Source: JAYVSZ01 sp043774925 | Lineage (GTDB): Bacteria > Pseudomonadota > Gammaproteobacteria > Burkholderiales > Methylophilaceae | NCBI GenBank assembly: GCA_043774925.1 | Contig: JAYVSZ010000048.1 | Location: 34,932 to 98,931 of the forward strand | Reading direction: 5' to 3' | Length of the DNA: 64,000 nucleotides | In this document: piece after piece, positions 52,663 through 61,643 of the stretch | Layout: each line of letters begins with the position of its first letter | Numbering within the stretch: the stretch's first letter is position 1 | Program-made: the position numbers and the translations under genes | The notes under the pieces: model-generated | What the model saw: only the letters and a program-made list of their open reading frames with translations | Told to the model about the DNA's origin: nothing | Databases searched by the model: none

Positions 52663-53919
52663 ATGCCACGATTTATATATTCCGTTTTGCTCTATTTGGG
52701 ACTGCCTTTTGTGCCAATAAAGTTGTTGTGGCGCGGACTAAAGCAGCCAGAGTATCTGCAACATTGGGGCGAACGTTTTGGCGCCTACAACACGCCTGTG
52801 TCGAAGCCTATTATTTGGCTGCATTGCGTTTCTGTAGGTGAAACACGTGCCGCAGCACCCTTAATTGATGCGCTTCGCAGCCAATATCCCAAACATCAAA
52901 TTTTACTCACACACGGCACGCCCACTGGCCGTCAGGCGGGCGAGCAGTTGTTTGGCGACAACGTGCAACGGATTTATTTGCCTTATGACCTGCCATTTGC
53001 CGTGAACAAATTTTTAGCACATTTTAAGCCGAGCATTGGCTTGCTAATGGAAACCGAACTGTGGTTTAACCTGATTGCGGCTTGCAAAGCCAAAAATGTG
53101 CCTTTGTCGCTGTTAAACGCGCGCCTTTCTGAGAAATCGGCCAAAGGTTATGCCAAACTTGGCAGCTTGGTTAAAAACGGTTTGCGCGATTTAAGCGCGA
53201 TTGCCGCACAAACCGAGACGGATGCAGCTCGCCTGCTATTGCTGGGCGCAGATGAAGTGACGGTGGCGGGCAATTTAAAGTTTGACGCAAAACCGCCTGC
53301 GGATAGCCTAGAAAAAGGGTTGGCGCTACGCAAGCGCTTGGGCGAAAAGCGCACCGTATTTTTGGCCGCCAGTACGCGCGAAGGCGAAGAAGCGCTGATT
53401 TTAGACGCGGTAAAAGGTCTAAATCTTTTAACAGTCATCGTGCCGCGCCACCCGCAACGCTTTGACGAGGTGACGGCGCTGATAGAAAAACGTAACCTAA
53501 AATTTATACGCCGCAGCAACCTAAAACCAGACGCCAAGCAGCATGTGTCAGTGGTGCTAGGCGATAGCATGGGCGAGCTTTACACTTATTATGCCGCCTG
53601 CGATTTTGCCTTTGTTGGTGGCAGTTTGCTAAAGTTTGGCGGGCAAAATTTGATTGAGGCCGCCGCCATGGGCAAGCCAGTGCTGATTGGACCACATACC
53701 TTTAATTTTGCCGATGCGTCTAAAAATGCGATTCATGCGGGCGCCGCTATGTTGGTAAAAGATGTAGACGAATTGCGCGAAAAAATTCAAAGCTTGCAAG
53801 AAAATATCAAACTACGCGGGAAAATGCACGATGCAGCAATGCGCTACAGCCAAGCATCCACGGGAGCCTCAGCGCGTATGATGCAATTAATTGAAGCTTA
53901 CCTGAAGCCTAGCGAATAA
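52663..53919 (+). CDS. waaA: 3-deoxy-D-manno-octulosonic acid transferase
   Basis: 418 residues from ATG 52663 (the longer frame upstream is unsupported). It adds Kdo to lipid A. The N-terminal membrane segment IYSVLLYLGLPFVP, EYLQHWGERFG, WLHCVSVGETRAAAPL, the LLMETELWFN and VGGSLLKFGGQNLIEAAAMGKPVLIGPHTFNF motifs are all conserved in WaaA/KdtA. It overlaps the convergent isochorismatase-like gene by 11 bases. Confidence 0.95.
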   Translation: MPRFIYSVLLYLGLPFVPIKLLWRGLKQPEYLQHWGERFGAYNTPVSKPIIWLHCVSVGETRAAAPLIDALRSQYPKHQILLTHGTPTGRQAGEQLFGDNVQRIYLPYDLPFAVNKFLAHFKPSIGLLMETELWFNLIAACKAKNVPLSLLNARLSEKSAKGYAKLGSLVKNGLRDLSAIAAQTETDAARLLLLGADEVTVAGNLKFDAKPPADSLEKGLALRKRLGEKRTVFLAASTREGEEALILDAVKGLNLLTVIVPRHPQRFDEVTALIEKRNLKFIRRSNLKPDAKQHVSVVLGDSMGELYTYYAACDFAFVGGSLLKFGGQNLIEAAAMGKPVLIGPHTFNFADASKNAIHAGAAMLVKDVDELREKIQSLQENIKLRGKMHDAAMRYSQASTGASARMMQLIEAYLKPSE

Positions 53920-54460
53920 ATTTTGATAGCGTTTTAAACGCCTCGTGATTTGCGTCGCCCAGCCATTCGAAAAGTACTGATTCTGTATTCGTAATCACAC
54001 AACCAGCGTCTCTCAAACGTGCAAGCGCATTGGCTTTGTTGGCTGCATCGCGCGAAGTCACTGCATCTTCCACTACAAACACCTGTTTGGATTGCGCGAC
54101 CAAATCCAGCGCGGTTTGCAGCACACAAATGTGCGCCTCCATCCCTGCAAGTACGATTTGCAGTTTATCGCGATGCAAAAGTTGCTTAAATTTCGCATCG
54201 CCACTAGCTGAAAAAGCAGTTTTTTCGATAGGTTTTTTATTGCCAAAATGCTGAGAAATTTCTGGCAACGTTCCGCCCAAGCCCTGTGGATATTGCTCGG
54301 TAGCAATGATTGGCACCTGCAGCAAATTAGCCGCTTGCGCCAAAATGGCACAATTTTTGACCACTTTTTGCATAGCGTCGGCTGGCATGGCGGTGCTGAG
54401 CTTGGTTTGCATATCAATCATCACCAATTGGCTGGCGCTGACGTTTGCGATTTGTAGCAT
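53909..54460 (-). CDS. Isochorismatase-family hydrolase
   Basis: 183 residues with the cysteine-hydrolase fold: catalytic-type Asp in LVMIDMQTKL (residue 16), Lys in IEKTAFSA, and Cys in GMEAHICVLQTALDL. It resembles YcaC-type hydrolases of unknown substrate. It shares its last bases with waaA on the other strand and its ATG overlaps the tolC stop region by one base. Confidence 0.85.
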   Translation of the reverse strand: MLQIANVSASQLVMIDMQTKLSTAMPADAMQKVVKNCAILAQAANLLQVPIIATEQYPQGLGGTLPEISQHFGNKKPIEKTAFSASGDAKFKQLLHRDKLQIVLAGMEAHICVLQTALDLVAQSKQVFVVEDAVTSRDAANKANALARLRDAGCVITNTESVLFEWLGDANHEAFKTLSKFIR

Positions 54461-55794
54461 TATTGCGCCACCAATTGTTGATTAATTTCTTGTAAGTCGG
54501 CCTCAGCAACCAAGCCAGATGCGGATTTCAGACGAACGATATTGACCAAATAATTGTAGCGCGCTTGCAGCAAATCACGCTTAGCGGAAAAAAACTGTTG
54601 TTGCGCATTGAGCACATCCACACTGGTGCGCACGCCCACTTCATAACCCAATTTAGTGGAGTCGAGCTGACTTTGGCTGCTTATCAACGCTTGCTCTAGC
54701 GCCTTTACTTGCGCAATGCTGGAATTTAGATTTAAAAACGCGCTTTGCGTATCTAAATCCACTTGGCGACGCGCAATTTCAACATCATCTTGCGCCTTTT
54801 GCTTATTAAGCACAGCTTGGCGCGCACGCGAATTGATGGCGCCGCCCGCATACAAAGGAATTTCTAATTGCAAACCAATGGTGGCGCCGCGTAGCTCGTT
54901 GCCCGCGCTAAACACAGACGGGCTACCATTTGCGTAACTGTCAGAAACACTGGCCACCGCATCTAAAGTAGGCAAATGGCCAGCATTGGCGCGCTCTACC
55001 TCTTGTTCGGCGAACTTAAGCGCATCTTGCTGAATTTGTATATTCAAATTATTTTTTACCGCGATTTGTTGCCAGTCTTGCATGTCTTGCGCAAGCGGCG
55101 TCACGTGAATATCCGCTTTGACGGTGGCCAATTTTTGCGGAATGTCGCCAGTAATCGCTTGAATTGAACGTTTAGCAATTTCATATTCGTTCATCGCGGC
55201 GATTTCTAGCGCCACCACCAAATCATACTTAGCTTGCGCTTCGTTCACATCGGTAATTGTCGCCGTACCGACTTCAAACGTGGCTTTGGCTTGATCAAGC
55301 TGGCTTAAAATCGCGGTTTTTTGGGCGCCAAGTAAATCAATTTTATCCTGCGCCACCAGCACCTCAAAATATGCCTGTGTGCTACGTAAAATAAGCGCTT
55401 GCTGGCTTAAGTGGTATTGCTTATCGGCTTGGCTCACTTGCGTTTCAGCTTGCTCCATTTGTACTAAATTTTGCTTACGGTAAATTGGCTGGCGCGCTTC
55501 AATACCCGCTTTGAGATTCTCAAAATTAGAACTTCCCGCAGGAATATTCGAATTTAAATAGCGAATGTGTGTGTGCGTTGTGCTGGCATCCGCGCTGAAA
55601 TTGACCGTCGGGCGATATAGCGCTTTGCCTTGCTCGATAATTTCTTGCGCGGCTTTATTGGCGTTTAAAGCAGAGGCTAGCGTTGGGTCGTGCGCCAGCG
55701 CTTGATGATAAACATCTAGCAACGACAATTGCTTTTCCTCGGCCAAAACCGCAGTGCTGATAAGAAGTGGTAAAAATAACAATAAGTGACGCAT
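54460..55794 (-). CDS. tolC: TolC-family outer membrane efflux channel
   Basis: 444 residues with signal peptide MRHLLLFLPLLISTAVLA. Two repeated outer-membrane-efflux domains with long helices (EQGKALYRPTVNFSADAS..., AGHLPTLDAVASVSDSYANG) and LEIPLYAGGAINSRARQAVLNKQKAQ are typical of TolC. It is 14 bases downstream of pcm and shares an operon direction with the RND pump genes, completing a tripartite system. Confidence 0.94.
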   Translation of the reverse strand: MRHLLLFLPLLISTAVLAEEKQLSLLDVYHQALAHDPTLASALNANKAAQEIIEQGKALYRPTVNFSADASTTHTHIRYLNSNIPAGSSNFENLKAGIEARQPIYRKQNLVQMEQAETQVSQADKQYHLSQQALILRSTQAYFEVLVAQDKIDLLGAQKTAILSQLDQAKATFEVGTATITDVNEAQAKYDLVVALEIAAMNEYEIAKRSIQAITGDIPQKLATVKADIHVTPLAQDMQDWQQIAVKNNLNIQIQQDALKFAEQEVERANAGHLPTLDAVASVSDSYANGSPSVFSAGNELRGATIGLQLEIPLYAGGAINSRARQAVLNKQKAQDDVEIARRQVDLDTQSAFLNLNSSIAQVKALEQALISSQSQLDSTKLGYEVGVRTSVDVLNAQQQFFSAKRDLLQARYNYLVNIVRLKSASGLVAEADLQEINQQLVAQ

Positions 55795-55807
55795 TTTTGC
55801 TCTTTAT

Positions 55808-56509
55808 TTAAAATTCAAAAGCTGTTGCTTGTGTGGCATTTTCTAACGCTGGAATGCACGTTTCAAACAGAATATCTTCTTTAAATCCGGTCTCTGAAAC
55901 GCGCTGAATGCGCGTAGCTTGCATCGCTGGCGCTTGCCCATGCACAATGAACATCACGCCACCGATTTTTAGCTGTTGGCGCACATTGGGCGGCTCTACT
56001 GGCGATGAGCCAGTAAATACAATCACATCAAAGGGCGCTTGTGCGAGCATGCCCACAATACCATCGGCTAATTCAAGCGTGACATTGTGAATATTATTTT
56101 GCGAAAGTTGATAAGCAGCCGTTGCACTCAATTCGGCGTTAATTTCCAGCGAAGTAACGTGATGCGCCTGATGCGCCAGCAAGGCCGCAAAATAGCCACT
56201 GCCCGTGCCAATATGCAGCACATTATCCGTTTTTTGCACGCTCAACGCTTGCAAAATTCGGCCTTCCAACTTGGGCGACAACATGGTTTGACCAAAACCT
56301 AATGGGATTTCAATATCCGCAAACGCCAAGCCCTGGTAGGCTTCAGGCACAAAATTTTCGCGTGGCACATCGTTTAGCAATTGCAATACTTTTGGGTCTA
56401 ACACCTCCCAAGTGCGAATTTGCTGTTCGATCATATTGAACCGCGCTGTAGCGCTGCACATATTAAAACGCGCGGTTTTGTTGGCTGTATTTTCGCTTGC
56501 AATTGTCAT
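55808..56509 (-). CDS. pcm: Protein-L-isoaspartate O-methyltransferase-family protein
   Basis: 233 residues. The SAM-binding motif VLHIGTGSGYFAALLA and the family signature FNMIEQQIRTWEVLD, PRENFVPEAYQGLAFADIEIPLGFGQTMLSPKLEGRILQAL are present. The N-terminus has a small duplication, TARFNMCSATARFNMIEQ, suggesting the native start is the second copy or a local repeat. The pcm-tolC-waaA neighbourhood is common in Betaproteobacteria. Isoaspartate repair activity is inferred only. Confidence 0.88.
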   Translation of the reverse strand: MTIASENTANKTARFNMCSATARFNMIEQQIRTWEVLDPKVLQLLNDVPRENFVPEAYQGLAFADIEIPLGFGQTMLSPKLEGRILQALSVQKTDNVLHIGTGSGYFAALLAHQAHHVTSLEINAELSATAAYQLSQNNIHNVTLELADGIVGMLAQAPFDVIVFTGSSPVEPPNVRQQLKIGGVMFIVHGQAPAMQATRIQRVSETGFKEDILFETCIPALENATQATAFEF

Positions 56510-56551
56510 GTTGTGAACTCTAAAAATAGGCTTTCATTATAGCGCAAACGT

Positions 56552-59500
56552 TTATGCTGTCTGCGGGACTTTTACCCTAAACCAAGCCGCATACAGTGCG
56601 GGCAAAAACAGTACGGTAAGCAAAGTTGCCACCGCCAAACCGCCCATAATGGCCACCGCCATCGGACCAAAAAATACGCTACGCGTGAGCGGTATCATGG
56701 CTAGAATCGCCGCCGCCGCCGTCAATACAATCGGCCTGAAGCGACGTGTTGTCGATTCCACAATGGCCTGCCAAGGCGCTAATCCGCTTGCTTTGTCTTG
56801 GTCGATTTGATCCACCAAAATGACCGAGTTGCGCATAATCATGCCAGAAAGCGCAATCGTGCCCAGCATCGCCACAAAGCCAAAGGGTTGATTAAATAGT
56901 AAAAGCCCTGTTGTGACCCCGATTAAGCCCAAAGGTGCCGTGAGTAAGACCAAAAACACACGTGAAAAACTTTGCAGTTGAATGATGAGCAAAGTAAGCA
57001 CCACCACCAAAAATAGAGGCGCACCTTTTGCCACCGAGGCTGCGCCTTTTGCAGACTCCTCGACTGCGCCGCCCGTTTCGATGCTGACACCAAGCGGCAA
57101 ATTCGCTTTTATCTCAGCTAATTTTTCTTCAATTTGTGCAGAAACCACTGGCGCTTGCACGCTGCCGCGCAAATGCGCACGCACAATGATAGATGGCACG
57201 CGATCACGCCGCCAAATCACGCCTTCTTCAAACTCAGAAGAAATCGTAGCAATTTGTGAAAGCGGCACACCCGCGCCAGTTGGCGTGGTAATCATCAAGT
57301 TGGGCAAACGCGAAAGTTTGGTACGCTCTATTTCTGACCCACGCACCGCCAAATCAATGCGCTCGGTACTTTCTCTAAATTCGGTAATATAGAGCTCGCT
57401 CATGGCGCCATTCAAAATATTGGCAACATCCACTGAGCTAATGCCCAATAAGCGCGCCTTGGCTTGATCTACCACCACTTTGACCACTTTGCTCGGCTCT
57501 TCCCAGCTCAGTTGCGTATTCACCAAATTAGGGTTGGCGCGCATGATGTCGGCGATTTTGTGCGAAATCTCACGAATTTTAGGAATATCGTTTCCATTCA
57601 CCCTAAACTGGACAGGAAAGCCCACTGGCGGGCCATTTTCTAGCCGCAGAACTGAGGCTCTAACGCTAGGGAAATCATTTTCAAATAGTTTGAGCAAGTC
57701 GCCACGCAGCGCCTCACGCGCTTGCAAATCTTTACTCAAAATCACAAACTGGGCAAAACCACGATGCGGCAATTGCACATCTAGCGGCAAGTAATAGCGC
57801 GGCGCGCCATTGCCAATGTACGCTACAAAATTTTCTACGCCAGGTTCTTTCATAGCATGGCGTTGCTTGTTCCAATTACTCAGCCAGCTTTCCAGTTTTT
57901 TCACTTCGTCATTCGTCGCTTGGTATGAGGCGCCTTCGGTCAAACGCAAATCTACGACCAATTCAAGCCGCGTAGAATCTGGAAAAAACTGTTGTTGCAC
58001 TTTACCAAAGCCAATAATCGACAGCACAAACATCAACAGTGTAATCGCAATCACCGTTTTGCGATAACGCACGCAAGTCGTCACTATTCGGCGAAACAGA
58101 CTATAAAACTTGGTGTTATAAATATCATGATGGTGCGTGTCATCTGGCTCTTCAGCCAGATTTAGCTTCTTTTTAAGCCAAACCATTAATTTGGAAGGTT
58201 GTGGCGCTTTTGAATAATCTGGCAGCAAATGGTAGCCCAAATACGGCACAAAAATCACGGCTGCAAACCAAGAAATGATAAGCGCAATGGCGGAAACCTG
58301 AAAAATTGAGCGCGTGTATTCGCCCGTACTAGAGGCCGCTGTGGCGATAGGCAAAAAGCCCGCGACCGTCACCAGCGTGCCCGTCAGCATGGGCATGGCG
58401 GTGGAGCTATAAGCAAATGAGGCGGCTTTGACGCGATTCCAGCCTTGTTCCATTTTGGATGACATCATTTCCACCGCAATAATCGCATCATCCACCAGCA
58501 ACCCAAGCGCCAATATCAGCGCGCCGAGCGAAATTTTATGCAGGCCAATATCGTAAATATGCATCACTAAAAACGTGGCTGCCAGCACCACAGGAATGGA
58601 AATTGCCACCACAATGCCCGTGCGCAAACCCAGTGATAGCAAGCTCACACCAAGCACAATCACTAAGGCTTCTGCCAACGAATGCACAAAATCGTTCACC
58701 GAACGCGCCACAATTTTGGGTTGCGAAGTGACCGTTTCAAACTTTAAGCCAACAGGTAGGTTTTGCTGAATTCTAAGGATTTTTTTATCCAGCGCATGGC
58801 CAAGCGCAATCACGTCGCCGCCTTCTTTCATGCTCACGCCTAGCAATAGCGATTCATTGCCGTCGTAGCGCACCGTATCGCGTGGCGGGTCCTCGTAACC
58901 TCTGTAAACCCGCGCAACATCCGCCAATTTAAAATCCTGATTACTGGCTCTTAATCGCAATTGGCGCAAATCATCCAGCGTGCTGTATCTGCCCGAAACA
59001 TCAATGCGGATACGCTCTTTGGGCGCATCGTATGTGCCGCCGCGCACTACCGCATTTTGCGATTGCAGAATATTCACCAGCGAAGTCGTGCTAATGCCCA
59101 AAGTCGCCAGTTTTGCATTGGATAGCTCAATAAATATACGCTGTTTGCGCTCGCCAAAAAAATCTACTTTGGCTACATCTGGCGTGGTTAGCAGCTCTGA
59201 GCGAATGATTTCTGCTTGTTTTTTAAGCGCAAAATTATCAAAACCGTCACCGGTAAGCGCATACATGCTGCCGTACACATCGCTAAATTCATCATTAAAT
59301 GTCAGACTTTCGATATTACTTGGCAGCGTGTGGCGAATATCACCCACTTTTTTGCGCACTTGGTACCAAATTTGCGGAATTTCTTTAGAAAAAGTATCGT
59401 CTTTTATGACAATAAAAATCATAGATTCGCCAGGCCGAGAATAGCTATTCATATAGCCCAAATGCGGCACTTCTTGCAGTTTTTTTTCAAGCTTATCGGT

Positions 59501-59725
59501 AATTTGCTCTTCTACTTCTATGGCGCTGGCGCCAGGCCAACTGGTGCGTACCAGCATGACTTTAAAAGTAAATGGTGGATCTTCTGACTGGCCAAGCTTT
59601 GTATAAGCTAGCAAGCCAGAAATAGTGAGCATCAACATCATATATAACACTAACGTTTGATGATTGAGCGCCCATTCAGAAAGATTAAAATGAGATTTTC
59701 CTAACTCATGTTGATCATCAGTCAC
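56552..59725 (-). CDS. RND-family efflux permease (HAE1 type)
   Basis: 1057 residues, twelve membrane helices in two halves, with the proton-relay region LGALILALGLLVDDAIIAVEMMSSKMEQG in the fourth-helix area. The periplasmic pore domains (PGASAIEVEEQITDKLEKKLQEV) and TLLTVLFLPALYAAWF near the end are typical. It is the inner-membrane pump of the tetR-adaptor-RND-pcm-tolC cluster. It overlaps the adaptor stop by four bases. The substrate is unknown. Confidence 0.94.
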   Translation of the reverse strand: MTDDQHELGKSHFNLSEWALNHQTLVLYMMLMLTISGLLAYTKLGQSEDPPFTFKVMLVRTSWPGASAIEVEEQITDKLEKKLQEVPHLGYMNSYSRPGESMIFIVIKDDTFSKEIPQIWYQVRKKVGDIRHTLPSNIESLTFNDEFSDVYGSMYALTGDGFDNFALKKQAEIIRSELLTTPDVAKVDFFGERKQRIFIELSNAKLATLGISTTSLVNILQSQNAVVRGGTYDAPKERIRIDVSGRYSTLDDLRQLRLRASNQDFKLADVARVYRGYEDPPRDTVRYDGNESLLLGVSMKEGGDVIALGHALDKKILRIQQNLPVGLKFETVTSQPKIVARSVNDFVHSLAEALVIVLGVSLLSLGLRTGIVVAISIPVVLAATFLVMHIYDIGLHKISLGALILALGLLVDDAIIAVEMMSSKMEQGWNRVKAASFAYSSTAMPMLTGTLVTVAGFLPIATAASSTGEYTRSIFQVSAIALIISWFAAVIFVPYLGYHLLPDYSKAPQPSKLMVWLKKKLNLAEEPDDTHHHDIYNTKFYSLFRRIVTTCVRYRKTVIAITLLMFVLSIIGFGKVQQQFFPDSTRLELVVDLRLTEGASYQATNDEVKKLESWLSNWNKQRHAMKEPGVENFVAYIGNGAPRYYLPLDVQLPHRGFAQFVILSKDLQAREALRGDLLKLFENDFPSVRASVLRLENGPPVGFPVQFRVNGNDIPKIREISHKIADIMRANPNLVNTQLSWEEPSKVVKVVVDQAKARLLGISSVDVANILNGAMSELYITEFRESTERIDLAVRGSEIERTKLSRLPNLMITTPTGAGVPLSQIATISSEFEEGVIWRRDRVPSIIVRAHLRGSVQAPVVSAQIEEKLAEIKANLPLGVSIETGGAVEESAKGAASVAKGAPLFLVVVLTLLIIQLQSFSRVFLVLLTAPLGLIGVTTGLLLFNQPFGFVAMLGTIALSGMIMRNSVILVDQIDQDKASGLAPWQAIVESTTRRFRPIVLTAAAAILAMIPLTRSVFFGPMAVAIMGGLAVATLLTVLFLPALYAAWFRVKVPQTA

Positions 59726-60855
59726 GGCGTTGGCGCTACTTTTGCTTGCACTTTTTGCCCTTTAATCAGCGTATGTACGCCAGCAATTGCAATCATTTCG
59801 CCCGCTTGCAGGCCGCTTGTAATGGGCACGCCATCTTCGGTAAACTGCCCAGCCATTACTTCGCGCGGGTTGGCAACCCCGTTTTTATCAATCACCCAAA
59901 CGCTGTTTTTGCCGTTAATTTGCGTCAGCGCACTCGTCGGAATTATCATGTCGGCAGTTGCAACATCGGCAAAGCGCACACCTGCTGTCATACCGAGTTT
60001 TATCGCTTCATCAGCATCACCAATAGTCACACGCACATCAAACGCGCGCGTGGCAGAACTGGCCGCAGGTGCGATTTCTCGCACTGTGCCAGCGTAGGTT
60101 TTCTCGTGGTTTGAACCAACGCTTGCCCAAAGTTTAATGCCCGCTTTATCGCCCACTTTTAAGTGTGTCATGCGTGATTCTGGCACCGCTACCAGCACCT
60201 CGATTTGCTTGCTATCCACAATCTGCGTCACCATTTCACCCGCATCCACCACTTGGCCAGGCTCTGCACGAATTTGCGTAATCACGCCGTCTCTATCCGC
60301 CGTTAGCGCGGTGTAGCGCGATTGATTTCCCGAAAACGCCGCCTGCGCTTTTACTTGCTGCAAGCGCGCGGCCGATGTTTTCAGCTCTGCCTCACGAATA
60401 TCTAACGCAGATTGCGATATGAATTTTTTCTCAACTAATTTACGCTGACGCTCAACCTCTGCTTGCGCAAGTGCATAACTTGCTTCTGCTGCACGCACGT
60501 CTGCCGTGGCCGCTTGTGCGCTTAAATTGGCATCTGTCGCATCTAGCCGCGCAATCACTTGGCCTTTTTTCACCAAGCTACCAACCTCTACTTTACGCTC
60601 AATAATTTTGCCTTTAATGCGAAAACTTTGGTTCGATTCGTAGCGCGATTTCACCTCGCCCACCAGCACCATCGCTTTATTAATTGCGGATTTACCCACA
60701 ACCATTACCAAGGCTGGGCGCGGCGGCGGAGGCGGTTCTACAGGCTTTTCGCAAGCATTTAACATAAAACTTATTAGAACAATCTGGGCTAGGAGCCAAT
60801 ATCCATGCGCCTTCCAGGGCAGTGCTTTTTGCTTGTTTGGTATTATATTATTCAT
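59722..60855 (-). CDS. RND pump periplasmic adaptor lipoprotein
   Basis: 377 residues. The HlyD/AcrA fold shows VGEVKSRYESNQSFRIKGKIIERKVEVGSLVKKGQVIARLD (barrel and lipoyl half) and LPVSVMTH-type beta domains (PESRMTHLKVGDKAGIKL). A lipoprotein signal ends at LNAC, Cys35. Residues 15-22 (KAHGYWLL), the start of its hydrophobic core, are encoded by an exact copy of the dispersed CATGGATATTGG element (60796-60807). It is three bases from tetR and overlaps the permease gene. Confidence 0.92.
   Translation of the reverse strand: MNNIIPNKQKALPWKAHGYWLLAQIVLISFMLNACEKPVEPPPPPRPALVMVVGKSAINKAMVLVGEVKSRYESNQSFRIKGKIIERKVEVGSLVKKGQVIARLDATDANLSAQAATADVRAAEASYALAQAEVERQRKLVEKKFISQSALDIREAELKTSAARLQQVKAQAAFSGNQSRYTALTADRDGVITQIRAEPGQVVDAGEMVTQIVDSKQIEVLVAVPESRMTHLKVGDKAGIKLWASVGSNHEKTYAGTVREIAPAASSATRAFDVRVTIGDADEAIKLGMTAGVRFADVATADMIIPTSALTQINGKNSVWVIDKNGVANPREVMAGQFTEDGVPITSGLQAGEMIAIAGVHTLIKGQKVQAKVAPTP
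60793..60826 (-). repeat. Dispersed CATGGATATTGG repeat, copy inside the adaptor signal peptide
   Basis: The core is at 60796-60807. The flank AGCACTGCCCTG is shared with the 12038 copy. Read on the minus strand it supplies codons for the signal-peptide residues HGYWLL. The reading frame continues unbroken on both sides. Confidence 0.8.
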
Positions 60856-60857
60856 TT

Positions 60858-61484
60858 TTAGTCTTTCAGTAAGCCTTGCATCAACACCTTTTGCATCAAT
60901 TGCAAACGTGCTGTAATTTCACGCCAATTCACCCATGTATCTTCCGCCATATTAATTTCTAGCGAGCAAACGCCGTGCATGCCCGCCCATAGGGTTTGCG
61001 CAATCAATTCCGAGTCTGTCAATTCTGGCTTGAACTTGCCCGCAAGAAACACATCATTCACCACAGTTTTAAGTTGAAAATAGGCATCTTGCTCGGCATT
61101 GTTTTGTTGCAAACTGGATTGCTCAGGCGTGCAAGGTTGGTGTGCGGTCATAAATATCAGGCGATAATGATTGGGGTGAGACAGCGCATATTGGGCATAA
61201 CCCATGCCGATTGCGTAGAGACGCTCTACTGGGTCTGGGATTTGCAAAATGGCTTTTAACGCCGTAGCCAGCGACAATAAATCCGTGTCGCAAATAGCGC
61301 GTAATAAAGTTTCTTTATCGGCAAAGTGCAGGTAAATACTGGTGGCAGAATAACCTATGCGCTTGGCAATTGCGCGCATAGTCACCGCCTCGACACCCTG
61401 CGTCACAAATAGCTCGCGCGCCGCATCTATAATCAATGTACGCAGTTGTTGGCGCTCTGCTTCAGTTTTTGGTTTTGGTGGCAT
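60858..61484 (-). CDS. TetR-family transcriptional regulator of the RND pump
   Basis: 208 residues. The N-terminal TetR HTH is clear (LIIDAARELFVTQGVEAVTMRAIAKRIGYSATSIYLHFADKETLLRAI). A C-terminal ligand-binding helical domain of the TetR_C type follows (TLWAGMHGVCSLEINM). It lies three bases upstream of the adaptor gene and ten bases after a long palindrome, so it probably represses its own transcript, including the efflux genes. Confidence 0.93.
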   Translation of the reverse strand: MPPKPKTEAERQQLRTLIIDAARELFVTQGVEAVTMRAIAKRIGYSATSIYLHFADKETLLRAICDTDLLSLATALKAILQIPDPVERLYAIGMGYAQYALSHPNHYRLIFMTAHQPCTPEQSSLQQNNAEQDAYFQLKTVVNDVFLAGKFKPELTDSELIAQTLWAGMHGVCSLEINMAEDTWVNWREITARLQLMQKVLMQGLLKD

Positions 61485-61493
61485 TTTGCTAAT

Positions 61494-61538
61494 AACTTTT
61501 ACTTAACATTGTTAATTTAACGTTGTTAAGTAAAAGTT
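61494..61538. promoter_or_regulatory. Large palindromic operator for the TetR regulator
   Basis: A 45-bp near-perfect palindrome centred at 61516. The 15-base outer arms AACTTTTACTTAACA and TGTTAAGTAAAAGTT pair without mismatch. An inner GTTAA-T-TTAAC palindrome is nested inside. It starts ten bases upstream of the regulator's ATG. Its length suggests two TetR dimers, as for QacR-like regulators. Confidence 0.8.
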
Positions 61539-61596
61539 GTCAACCCCATTTTTGAGGTTTTTTAAATTTAATATTGGATTTATGCGGCCAAAAAGC

Positions 61597-61623
61597 AAAA
61601 AAGCTGCATCACGCAGCTTTTTT
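61597..61623. terminator. Bidirectional intrinsic terminator
   Basis: A perfect AAAGCTGC / GCAGCTTT hairpin with ATCAC loop, with A and T runs on both sides. It faces the downstream end of the small reverse-strand frame at 61644-61785. Confidence 0.85.
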
Positions 61624-61643
61624 TAACAAATCAGAATTTTAAA

